Origin: Selaginella moellendorffii
Lineage: Eukaryota; Streptophyta; Lycopodiopsida; Selaginellales; Selaginellaceae
Assembly (NCBI RefSeq): GCF_000143415.4
Contig: NW_003314373.1
Coordinates: forward strand, 124,001 to 188,000
DNA: 64,000 bases
Direction of reading: 5' to 3'
Shown piece after piece: positions 1-10,789 of the stretch; the stretch's first letter is position 1; each line of letters begins with the position of its first letter. The position numbers were made by a program, and so were the translations under genes. The notes under the pieces are model-generated. The model was not told where the DNA came from. It did not search any database and saw nothing but the letters and a program-made list of their open reading frames with translations.

Positions 1-1853
1 TACCCGGTAAGGTTCTCGATAGGCCTCTGCTGCGGGGTCGAGCTGTTTCTGAAGCCGGCGGTCGACATCCCTCTTAATGAAATTTGGATACTGATTCAAC
101 TTCTCAGCTTTACTTTTCGTGGCATCCCACAGCAGATCGATGAACTTGGGGGCCCCCTTCACGTAGTCGTCGATGTCTTCATTTGACGACTCCAGCTCTT
201 CCATCATCTCTTGCGTGGTGTCGATGCTCACCCTCTCCACGGCCACTTGCTCAAAGATCCAATCCTTCAATAGCGCACGAGCTCTCAGAGTCGTGCACAA
301 GTCCTCGTATGTCACAATATGGCTAGGAGTCATTTTGGTCTTGTTGAAGACTACCTCACCACGTAGAAGAACATTAGCCACTGTCAGAAGGTCATCGTCG
401 TCTAAAGACCGCGAGAAATGCAAGGCGTTGAGCTTCAAATCATTGGGCTTCCGGCCGTCCTCCACACCCATTGAGTTTAGCAACTCCCCGTCATGGTACC
501 TCCTCAGCACATCTACCCATTTTTCAAAAACAACTTTTGTCGCGAGTAAAATGTTATGGATGCTGAATGTGTCATTGACCCCCAGTGTTTTCGAGAGAAG
601 ACTCGAGAATTCCTGCAATGGAAATGGCGTGAGGCCACATGCTATGCCACATGCAACGAGGCTTACCTGCCAGGCGCTAGTTGCTAGTGCACGTCCTTGT
701 CCTGGTTTTTGTGGCTTCTTCAGTTGAACCCAGAGCTTCCGTGTTCATGCCAATGTCTCGTGCAGACCCGATTTGTAGCACGTTTCTTGCTTGACATTCT
801 GTGCGTGGGAGATGGATATGATAGATCGGAGGGGCGAGTTGCCTTTTATCAGGCGGACAACTCTTATCTTGAAGACTTTCTTCACCTCCTCGCCCACCAT
901 AATATCCACAACTATCTCTTGCATCGCCAAGCTAGAATGCTGCCTGGAGACGGCATAGAACCGGATGTTCTGATCGTCCAACACCTTCCTATTGATCAAG
1001 TCTGGAAACCTCGTCTCGCCCTTCATTGTTCGGTAGTAGGGGATCACGTCTGCGATGTCGGGTGTTACTGGACTTGCCAGCATCTTCTGCTTCAGTTTCT
1101 CCACCCACTCATCAGATACTAGCCTGTGGTTGTATTTGCTTTGGATGTCGATACGGCTCACGTCGATTGTATATACTTTGTTGGAATAGTAACAAGTACT
1201 ATTATCTGCGACGATTTTTGCTGCCTCTTCTTGCTCTTTCTGCTCTTTGCGGCTCTTCTTTTTGGTGGGTGTAGTGTTTGAACCCGAGGCAATGGCATCA
1301 CCAAGTAGCTTCTTTTTTGGAGCAAGAGAGTCGGACGTCGGCTTGAGCTTGACCACCCTTTTCTGCTTCGGGGTAGTTTCCAGATCGACCCCCTTCCCCT
1401 TCGCTTCGCGAACTGGAGGCACTCTCAACGGCTCAATGTTGGAATATAGTTTTTGAACATCGCCGTAGGTGAGGTCCGTGGATTCCATGTGATCTTCATA
1501 GACCCGCAGCGTCTTTGAAATTGTGGGCCTCCTGGACAACCTCTCCCTAGCTCCCTCTAGGAATTCCTCATAGCCGCTGCCCCCCTCTAGAAAGCCGCTA
1601 GGATGTGCAAGGTGGATCTTGAAGGCGGACGCTGTCTATACCACAAGTGCCAGTCCATATTCTTGCATGGAACTGCATGGAGTGTCTGTCACTTGGATGA
1701 GGATCCCCATGCATTCTTTTCTCCCACCATCTGTGTTGTACAGCCTCAGATCCTCGCCTTCCATCTCGAAAGTCCAACTGGTGAGCTCCTCCCCCTTCTT
1801 TGCATCCACATTGACAGTGGCTGGAAGAAGAACGCAATTCCTCGCCTGTTCAG
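1..1853 (-). pseudogene. decayed gene with ParB/sulfiredoxin-like region, partial (continues off left end)
   Basis: I do not recognise the full protein. On the minus strand an exon opens after a splice acceptor near 1853 and reads in one frame to 745, broken by a single TAG at 1636-1638. A second exon opens after an acceptor near 613 and stays open to base 1. The part near 1200-780 reads like a ParB-type N-terminal domain: a TIDVSRIDI start, then a segment with FYAVSRQHSSLA that resembles the G-x-H-R box, then an ISHAQN stretch. Before it lies a basic KKKSRKEQKEQEE linker, a possible nuclear signal. The 745 stop precedes a usable donor near 652, so that exon end is uncertain too. The ParB assignment is inference from motif layout. 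Introns on both sides carry copies of the 22-bp near-palindrome. Confidence 0.45.
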
Positions 1854-2279
1854 AAATGCACAACAATTAGAGCTAACAGATGAAAAACTAGCAGCTGGAA
1901 ATAACGTGAGGCCACACGCCATTCACCACTGCATCAGATGTCTTGAGGCTGCATCCTAAGATGGCGTGAGGCTACACGCCATCTGTAACCGGACTGCACT
2001 CGAGAGCCCAATCGGTGCATGCCAATGTTACTACTGAATGGCATGTGGCCTCATGCCATTTTCTACTTGGCCTAAAAGACTTACCATTTGAAGCCGAATG
2101 AAGGCATGACAATCAAGGCCGGACTCGCTGGCGAATGTGCACTGTGTGTGCAGCGGATCGTAGCAGCAAGGCTACTCTGCCACTTAACAGTTGGAGAGTG
2201 GCGCTAAAATCTCTCGAGACGCCAAGTGGGCTGCGTGTGGGTGGCGGAGTGGGCGGCGGAGTTGGCGGCGAAGTTACAA

Positions 2280-2475
2280 ACTGGGTGTGTCTTGAAGTGG
2301 ACGCTGATGCACACGAGCGCAATACGAGCGCGATGCGAGCGCGAGTGTGATGCAAGCGCGAGTGGACGCCGATGCACACGAGAAACCTGTAGAGAAGGTA
2401 GATAAGTGCGAATGTGAGCGTGATCGCGAGTGGGAGCGCGATGCGAGCGCGAGCGCGAGTGTGCGAGCGCGAGTA
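2280..2475. repeat. degenerate GCGAGN/GCGAGTG low-complexity tract
   Basis: A GC-rich tract built from repeated GCGAGC, GCGAGT and GATGCGAGC words with an approximate six-base period. It opens overlapping reading frames on both strands (arginine/alanine/histidine-rich or glutamate-rich). These frames look like repeat artefacts, not genes. Confidence 0.6.
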
Positions 2476-2529
2476 CGAAGCAAAATGCAAAACCTAACCT
2501 CACACGCGCGAAATGTCACAACGGTTGGT

Positions 2530-2675
2530 AATCCCGCCACGTCATCATTCCTCGGACTTGGGCGCCACCATTAATTTCTGGATTGCCGCACGCATGCAAG
2601 CACGCAAAATCCAAAAGAAATCCGCAACGTCATCATTCCTCGGACTGTATGCACGCGAAATCCAAAAGAAAGATC
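2530..2675. repeat. two-copy direct repeat, about 93 bp apart
   Basis: The phrase ACGTCATCATTCCTCGGACT occurs near 2536 and again near 2629. Each copy is followed by a GCACGC-AAATCCAAAAGAAA phrase. The unit looks like a local tandem duplication in non-coding DNA. Confidence 0.6.
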
Positions 2676-2819
2676 ATGATTGGGATATCATTTAATACCC
2701 TCGCTATATTTATACCATGCATGATTGGATATTCCAAAGCATCTTGTATTTCCAAAAATGGCAGATGTTCAGCTAAATAAAGAAATTCTATCTGTTTCTA
2801 TTTTTCTCTCAAATCAATA

Positions 2820-4146
2820 TTATAGCGTGTGGGCTCATGCAATTTTGAACCAAAGAAACCCAAAAAACGTTGGACCCAAAATATTTTGAAAAAACCCAAA
2901 ACATTTTAAACCCAAAAATCCAGGCGTCCTGTGGCGTTATTCCTTGAATGGCGTGTGGGCGCATGCCATTTTCAGGGCCAAATGCTGAATGGAGAAAAAT
3001 TCCCTTTCAGTGCAAATGCTGCAAGAGGCAGATGCCGAGCACAAAGGACTGTAACTACCTCACATGACACAGATAAACTTTTCTCTATTTGGCAAAGATA
3101 AACTTTATAGCATGTGGGCTCATGCAATTTTGAACCCAAAAAATGCACCAAAAAATTCTCGGCGTCATCTAGCGTTATCTCTTGAATGGCGTGGGGCCGC
3201 ATGCCATTTTCAGGGGCACATAAGAGTATATTCCTAGGATATTCTGACACGCGTGAGATTTTTTTGAGTTTTCTGGAGATCCAACCGTTAGATCGCAACT
3301 AGATTTTACAGAATGGTATACAATGTCTTTCTTGATGACCCTGCAAAGAAGCATCTCGATCGGACACCACATGAGACCACACGAGCCTTACAATGTTTCA
3401 AGGGCATTTGCCATAGATTCGACCGTTATTTTGCTCCAAGATTTTACAGTTTGGTGTGCATTGACCTTTCCATCGACACTGCGAAGGGACATCACAATCA
3501 GATGCGGGATCACAAGAAACTAACTTCACTAACTCTGGTTTCACCAAGATCTACGTAAGGAGTTATGAAATGAAAGGACCCTCTCTATTGAAATGTGTTT
3601 ATGGTCCTAGGGGCATTGTGACATATCAAAGGATTTTGCATCAAGTTCTGTATTTGCATGTTTATCAAGCTACTGAATTACTAAACCCTAAACCCTAAAC
3701 CCTAAACATGTGGCAAATGCTGCGTGAAAAAAGATGCCCTTTCTGGGCAAATGCTGTAAGAGGCAGATGCCGAGCAGATGTATCTCAGGCTAGCGAAGGG
3801 GACAAACGAAAGCTAGCTATAAACATGACGGGATGCAAATAGATTACTAGGCTGGTCCTGCGAAAATCAAAAACTTTAATTGAAAACATTGAAAATGCAA
3901 AAAGAAAGGTTTATAATATTTTTGAATTTTAAGCAACCAAAGGAATGTAAGTAGGGCATGTGTTTGTAAGTTTAAAAATGCCTCAACCACTTAAATTCCC
4001 AAGTAAATAAAGCTGTTTTTATTTTTGGTACAGGTAAACTTTATAGCGTGTGGGCTCATGCAATTTTGAACCCAAAAATGCACCAAAAAATGCTCGACTA
4101 GCATTATTCTTTGAATGGCATGTGGCCTTATATTGCCATAAATGGA
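2820..4146. repeat. compound repeat units: paired palindromes plus a GAACCCAAAA spacer
   Basis: Three units (about 2820-2975, 3100-3215 and 4035-4146) share one order. A TAGCGTGTGGGCTCATGCAA-type element comes first, then TTTTGAACC(C) and an A-rich spacer, then CTTGAATGGC leading into a full near-palindrome. A second phrase, CAAATGCTG(C/T)AAGAGGCAGA followed by TGCCGAGCA, is shared at 3002-3041 and 3738-3776. No gene is seen in this interval. Confidence 0.6.
3681..3707. repeat. short interstitial telomeric tract (CCCTAAA)n
   Basis: About three and a half units of the plant-type telomere repeat CCCTAAA in a row. It is too short to be a chromosome end. It may mark a repaired break, or act as a telo-box-type site. 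Confidence 0.85.
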
Positions 4147-4429
4147 CGTACACACACAGCATAATTATTCCTTTACACGGCGAATAATCTTGGCGCAGAT
4201 CGCTGACATGGCATGGCAAAGTTCGAATCACTGACATGGCACAACTGGATCGAGGCAAGGACATGATGTGACGAAGTTCAACCTCCGACAGCAAAGTCTA
4301 GAAGCTACTCAGTTTGAAATTTGTCAGAGGAGTCATAAGATCTGGTTTGTTAGAGGATTTGATGTGACGTTCAAGCGTGTGTTATTTTTGAATTCTCAAA
4401 CTCATTCCTAGGTCTATCATTTTTGTGCG

Positions 4430-4660
4430 CCGTGTTCTTGGTTCCGCTGAGCGCAGTGAGCGCTGCTTGTGTAAGCGGCGTTGTGAGCTGTGGTTTATGC
4501 GTCTACAAGCGGTTGCAGCATTGCGAGCGCCATTGCGAGCGGCAGTTTATGCGAGTGGCAGTTTGTGCAAGCGGCGCTACGAGCAGTTGCGGTGTTGCGA
4601 GCGGCGCTACAAGTAGTTGTGGTGTTACGAGCGGCACTGTCTTTGGTGTGGCTACCGCTT
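4430..4660. repeat. degenerate GCG-rich short-period repeat
   Basis: Repeated words such as GCGAGCGGCGCTAC, AGTTGTGGTGTT and GAGCGGCA recur with an irregular 12-30 base period. Several overlapping frames are open here only because of the repetition. No gene is called. Confidence 0.5.
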
Positions 4661-5000
4661 CCTCTTGATATTCGGCACTTGTGCTTCCTAGTATGTTCAC
4701 CATGGAATGGCTTAGGACCACATTTAGAAATGGCATGAGGCCACATGCCATCTTGGGCCCTTGCAATTTCATGGCTAGCGTATTGTCATGTATGTTTTTA
4801 CTTGCCTGCAGCTGTGTGTATATCAAGATGGCATGAGGGCTCATGCCAATTTTGTGAATGCGAAATTTCACGTGGGTGTCAATAGCATGTTTGAATAATG
4901 GCATGTGGCCTCATGCTATTGAGGTTGTTTGGTATGTTATGATTTAGGCCATTCTCCAATCATTTTTTGTATGGTCTTAACTTCTTTTCTGCACTTTCAG

Positions 5001-8000
5001 AATGGCTTTCAAGGTTGGGGAAAAAGTTTACATTTTGAATGGTGGGAAGAAAGTTGCAAAAGGGACCCTTGTGTCTATGGATCGGAACTTTGTTATACAC
5101 TGTTAAAGGCTTGGGGAAGGCAATGCTGCTGTATCAGTAGAGACTGTCTTCGATGGGAATGTGGTCGCTATTGAACGAAGAGAGATGGTCGTCGGGGTAA
5201 ATGTTGTTGTTGCCTTGAAAAATCTTCAGAAGAAAGCAGATGTTGGGGACAGCGCAAGTGCGACGCATGTTCCCTCCGTGGATCTTAAGAACCGTGCTAC
5301 ATGGATTCAGGCGAAGGCGTTTCTAAACAACCCCGAGGGGGAGGTGGTAGCTGAGGGCTTAGCCACAGTTGTCGATCCAAGAGATGCGGTTGCTAATCAA
5401 GAATTGGGCTGGGATGATATTGGAGTTGCGATTTTAGAGGTTGTTGACACAGAAGAAAACAGTCTGACTATTGGAAGCATTGTGCGGTGGAAATTGAGGC
5501 ACTTAGTGTTTGAGAATGTGAAGGATTCACAATCAAACACCACTACAACTGATGACAGAACATCTCTTCATGGGAAAAGAAATTACACCTTCCTAAAGCG
5601 CAGCCAAAGGGATCTGAGCAACGAACCGAAAAGGCAGAAAATGGCGATGGAGGTTCAAATGGTCTCGACAGTTGCTTGTTGCAAGAGGAGGTGCTGTCAA
5701 CATGCTGATTAGGATGCTATTGAAGAGGAGAGAGCAAGATACAAGACATTGTCCTGGAAGGCAGCTCGCAATTTTGTGTATGAGGCATTACGGTCATCTG
5801 TTGATGCTTCAGAACATCAGGTGGGGGGTATGGTCTTCCAGAGGGGTTTGGTCTGCATGAAGGCATGGAGAATCATTTATGGAGTCCCTTGAACCACATT
5901 CTACAGAATCAAAACTGAGTTCGAGGAACAAAGGGTTCAACAGGCAGTCCATGGGAACGATGGTACGCACAAAACCAGGGGTCATGTTGTATATGGAGAG
6001 GCAATCTTCAAGAGGTTTGTCGAGACATGTAGCGAGCAGCAACCACATAAAACCTGCCTCTTGGAAGATGGAACACGAAACACCCAACGAGTTCTCCCTT
6101 CCATGTATACCAAGGGGGCCATATTGGAAGATGTGAATCGGGAACTCCAGAGTAATGGCTACAGGAAGCTAAGCCAATCTAGATTTAATAGATTGTGGAG
6201 CAACAGGTTCAGGGATGTGAGTATAGGAAAGTACTCCAGCTTTTCAAAGTGTGATGAGTGCACTGCTATCAAAATGGCTTTGTCGAAGAATTCTTGCAGC
6301 GCTCAAGAGCGAGAGACGTTGGTTAAAAGGCGGCTCGACCACAACATCGAGCAGAGAAGCTGCAGGACTGCATATTATCATAACAGGATTCTCTCCATGG
6401 AGAGACCTGACTCTTACCTCTGCATCATCCACGACAAAATGGACCAGAAAAAGACGTGCTTACCTCGACTCAATCTTGCCCCCAAGGCAATCTCTTCATC
6501 CATGCAGCTGCCTGTGTCTCTGTTTCGCATAATCGCTCATGGGCATGGTGCCCAGAACTATGGGAACTTCTTTGTACCTCTATGGGGTGGCGGGGGTGCA
6601 AACATGATGATTGTGTCCCTAGCAAAACACTTAAGGTCTTTGCAAAGTGCGCAGACTGAGCTGCGGCCAACCCTTGCATAAGGCCCTTGTCGATCGAACC
6701 CCATACAGGGTTCAGCTGGAGGAGGAGCAAAGGCTTGCAGTATCGCGTGGGGCCCCATGCCATCCCAGTGAATATGTTGGCCGTCAGATTGTAGGGTTAT
6801 CACGTGAGGCCTCATGCCATTCCGACGAGGCTGGTCGCCCGGTGAATGCACAGTCTCATCCAAATGAAGCAAAATCTCAAGGAAGTTCTTGCGGCCGATG
6901 TGGCCTTCCACCCCATCTTCTGCTCCAAACAAACAATGCTGGCAGTGAGAACAAAAACATGTACGTCTTCGCGTACTTGGCGATGCTTGTTGCCAAAGGC
7001 ATATTTGAAACGGTTACACTTGGCTTTCTCATGGTTGGGCACACTCATGAAGACGTCAATGCCATGTTCAGTCACTTGGCAGAGTCCCTCCGACGATCCA
7101 ATGTCCTCACCCTCCCACAACTCTACGATGAATTCCAAAATTGCATCAAAGGCACTGTTGAAACTGCACTTCTGACAGAGGTTCCAGACTTTAAGGGGTT
7201 TGTAAGAGGCTATATCAGGGACGGATCCGAAACGCTGATTGGCCACTCCAAGCCTCTTTAGTTTCATTTCAGCATGTGTGACGGTGCTCTAGTGATGAGG
7301 TACAAGATGAGAGAATGGGACACAGTGTGGCTGCCAGTGGACGGCATTGAACTCTTCAAGAGAGATCCCATAACTGGGGAATCTATGATTCCTCAGGGTT
7401 CTCCACGGCCGATGCACCCGGATGGACTCAAAGACCAGGAAAGTATAGTGGCCGGGATTAGACAACATATTGCCTTCTGGAAGAGGGGGTTGGTGTTTGG
7501 TGGAGAATCCTATTTTCAGAGGTGCAAGCCTTTGCTCGAATACTGGGAGAAGATTATATCTGCTATCCAAAATGGGCCGGTTGTATATGAAGAATTGGAA
7601 GAGTCCTTTTGGCCAGAACCCAGAGCACCAGATAGTAGCGGAACAATGTCCTCTGGAAATGCAGTGACAGATAACGATGTTGGGGATCACTATTGTGGGC
7701 CGAGGAACAAGAAGCCGGATTCAGCATTCAATCCAGTACAGGTCTGCAAAGGAATGGTCGTGCTTGTCAGACCTAGTAATAAAAAACAAATGATATGGGT
7801 GGGGCGCTGCATCACTGATGCAGAGGAGGACGCGGAAACTAACTCCTTCAATGTAACTGTGGAGTGGTTCAAGCCAAGTTTCGGATATACGAAGGATTGC
7901 CTAGAAAAGAGATGGGTGCTGAATCCAAGGGATCCCAGCATGAGCATATCAGTGGATAATGTTGTGCATGGTTGGATGCGGAAGCAGAGTGCCACCATCA

Positions 8001-9034
8001 CCTTGCCAGACCACGCAAGAGATGCAGCAAGAGCATTCATAACCCGGGTTCAAGGTGAGATTCATTAATATTCCTTTACTAAGTTTCTAATGTATTTTAT
8101 TTTAAGGTGAACAATCCGAATCTGAATCAGAGGAGGCGTGATGGCATGTGGCCTTACGCCATTCCTAGGTGAGATGATACAAATAACAAGTATAAATTCT
8201 TAGTTGTTCTAGCAAATCTTACTTAAAGTTTAAGGTGAACAAGCTGAATATGAATTCATCGGATTGTTATAACAAATTGCGAGGTGATGGCATGAGGCGA
8301 TACGCCATTTGAGAGTGGTAGCCATTCCTATATGAGGTGAGTGAAATATTTATTAGAAATACCTCATTCAATTGTGCACTTCTAAGTCTTGGTCCACTCA
8401 GTACTGTTTGCATGTTTTTATTTTAATTCTTTCTCTAAAATGTTATTTAGCATGTGGCTTCATGCCATTGCTCTCCACAATCATGCATTGAATTTTTCTA
8501 TCCTTGCATAATACTTCTCCATATATATAGCATGTGCACACATGTGATATGGTTCATTAGGCTTGATATAGTGTGTGAGGTAAAACAAAGATGATGTGAC
8601 ATATGCATTTACCAATCACGCATAAATCTAATAATATGGCGTGTGGCCCATATTAATGGCACATAAACCCATATTGTGGGCTTACGTGCTTTATGTACCA
8701 TCATTCCCTTGCAGCGTGTGTATTGGTTTCCTTTTATAACACAACAAACTCCATATTTTAGGGTGAAGAGTGTTCTCATGGCAAGCACAAATCTGTAAGT
8801 GAGGCAGAAAAGGAGATGGAGAAGGAGATAGGTGAAGATGTAGAATATATAAGTCTTCCAAACTCCCCGTACTATACTCCAGGTGATCATTTTTCTGAAC
8901 AAACGGCAACATTAACAACTATCGAGAACGCCCTAGTAACGTCAGAGACAACAATCCAAAGCAAAACAACTGACCCGGAGAAGGATGATAGTACCGCTGA
9001 GAGTACCAAAAAGGAGGTGTCCACTAGCGCTTAG
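5001..9034 (+). pseudogene. decayed DUF7869-type gene with Tnp1/En/Spm-like N-terminal domain
   Basis: An exon opens after TTTCTGCACTTTCAG at 5001. The N-terminal frame (MAFKVGEKVYILNGG, later VSVETVFDGNV) resembles the Tnp1/En/Spm-like domain of plant transposons. The same frame runs to about 6680 with stops at 5104, 5710 and 5890. After a gap that holds two palindromes, frame 2 carries the DUF7869 hallmark near 6920-7070: LLQTNNAGSENKN, then FLMVGHTHEDVNAMF. Family members usually have DN where this copy has NN. A TAG at 7259 splits the next part, which ends at 8068. A charged final exon (about 8764-9034) is likely. DUF7869 proteins are numerous, repeat-like genes in some plants and animals; a transposase-like origin is inferred. 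The copy is probably dead. Confidence 0.65.
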
Positions 9035-9064
9035 GCTTATAATGACGTGTGCCCTCATGCCATT

Positions 9065-10260
9065 TACTTGATCACCAAATACCTTTTTCCCTTTGCACTA
9101 GTATATCTTAATACCGGTCTGAGAAATAGAATGGCATGTGCCCTTAGGCCTTTTACTAAATCACCTTTGAAAGAAATGCAAGCCTCTATGTCGTAAAAAA
9201 AAGGTACTAGAGAAATTCCTTAATAATATGAATGTTATTTAGTTTCATGAAAATACACTAAGGGTCAAATGAGTTAAATGACTTCTCCAGACTAGCAATG
9301 CCTCTTGCTACACCTTCACAATTAGATTCGTTAGAAAAAGATAACATTGAATAATATCTAAATGTTCTCACCATTAAGTTATATGTCTGGCTAATAGGAA
9401 TGACGTTCATCTTGGAAAGCTCACCACATGCTCAATGAACAAACAAATAGTGTGTGCGCGCATGCCATCGCTCTTCTTTAGCTTCAGATTCGGCTTGTTC
9501 ACCTTGACAATGAGATTTATTATACAACCAGATGGACTCAGTCTGGACATAAAGTCACCGCGCTAGTCACCATGCCCCAGATATGTCTAGCCCCTGGACA
9601 AAAAACATATAATTTCACGTCATTTTCAAATACTTGAAAATTTGTACCTAGTCCCATTTTACTGAATAAATCCCACTTTAACGAAATAGAGCATACAGCT
9701 AGATTACTTTGTAAGTATATAGTGTAAGCAAAACTTATATTTGTGAAATTACCTATACAAAAAGAAAATAGCACTAAGATTTTTCCTAGATAGAGAAATA
9801 GTCTGTTTATTTAAGCTGGAGGCAAATCCTAAGTATTATAACCTGCAAAGGATTTATAAAATTCTGCCTACTAAACAATTGCTAAAATTTTATCCAATCT
9901 TAAACAAAGAAGTTATTATAGGAATTTTAACGGTTTACAATAAAGCTTAGATACCCATAGGTAGAAATACACTTGTTAATAATTGGGTTAATAAACATTA
10001 GATCAATCTTGAATCTAAATTGATAGGCAACAAATTTTTTAGAGTAAAAATCTCTTAAAATGGATCATACATAAGTAAGATAGATATTCTATGAAAAACA
10101 ACATTTGTTGCTCAAAAAATTCCTAAAACTTTCATATAAGAAATGTTTTAGACATTCGACCTTTAGAATAAAGCCATCCCCATTTCAAAATTGATTAGGA
10201 AGCTAAGTGCTTACTCTTAAGAGTGATTGATAGGCCAATTTGCAAAATGAATACATTATA
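9065..10260. other. AT-rich intergenic stretch
   Basis: No convincing gene. The only open frame (minus, about 9774-9538) has no recognisable features. Two of the last palindrome copies (9131, 9448) lie here. From 9480 on the sequence is AT-rich with many stops in all frames. Confidence 0.5.
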
Positions 10261-10269
10261 TATCAAAAC

Positions 10270-10770
10270 TATAAGAAACCAACTCCCCGAGGTGTTGAAG
10301 GTTAAAGGATCCCCAAAATCATGACTAAAATGATAAAGAGTTCATCAGATGGGACCAAGTCTGAGATTGAGTTCGAGACCGACTCTAAGACCGAGTTCGA
10401 GACCGAGTCTGAGATTGAATCCAAGAGCAACTCCAAGACCAATTTCGAGACCGAGTTCAAGAGTGAGTCCAAAACTGAGATCGAGTCCAAATCTGAGATC
10501 AAGTCTGAGATCAAGCCCGAGATAAAGTCAAAGGTCAGGTTCGAGATCGAGTCCAAGATTGAGTCTGAGACCAAGTCCAAGGTTGAGTCCGAGATCGAGT
10601 CCGAGACCGAGTCCGAATACTAATAAAGATCATGGAGTGAAAGCCCAAAGCGTGTGTCTCCTAGGCAAAGGGGGCTGTAGGGGGTTCCAAAAGTATAGTA
10701 GGGATAGTGAGGTCCAAGAACTAGTCTTGAAGGAACTCTCTAGTGGTGCTTCCAAATTGACTTGAGGTTG
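10270..10770 (+). repeat. LTR-like repeat copy 1 with hexamer minisatellite
   Basis: Starts with AGAAACCAACTCCCCGAGGT and AAGGATCCCC. It continues into a run of about 45 GAGNNN hexamers (GAGTCC, GAGACC, GAGATC variants, 10350-10620), then AATACTAATA, and ends near a GATAGTGAGGTCCAAGAACT phrase. Copies 2 and 3 share the same order of blocks. Because the period is six, the plus strand encodes alternating Glu and Ser/Thr/Lys and the minus strand a Leu/Asp/Ser/Val repeat. Confidence 0.7.
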
Positions 10771-10789
10771 AGATTGGATTGCTGGGAGA

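Larger units (their letters stand above)
624..9469. repeat. dispersed 22-bp near-palindrome family
   Basis: The core has arms ATGGCATG and CATGCCAT around a WGGCCW centre. The two W positions are usually A and A, or T and T, so they do not pair; each copy therefore has an orientation, and both orientations occur. Copies or close variants start at 624, 1902, 1961, 2038, 2823, 2948, 3108, 3186, 4044, 4115, 4730, 4828, 4898, 6742, 6799, 8141, 8287, 8448, 9042, 9131 and 9448, with a half copy near 8635. All lie in non-coding DNA or in gaps of the two decayed genes. I found no copy after 9.5 kb. Confidence 0.85.

Noticed and set aside
2113-2503. Open minus-strand frames rich in Arg, Ala and His
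   Set aside because: They arise from the GCGAGN low-complexity tract and overlap similar frames on the other strand; no start context or splice support.
624-9469. Palindromes as bacterial-type operators or rho-independent terminators
   Set aside because: The context is eukaryotic with spliced genes, no T-tracts follow the stems, and copies occur in introns and intergenic DNA alike.
10302-10623. Glu/Ser or Asp/Ser/Val/Leu repeat proteins on either strand (also 15099-15399 and 17565-17927)
   Set aside because: Products of the hexamer minisatellite in the LTR-like repeats. All three copies show the same effect on both strands.
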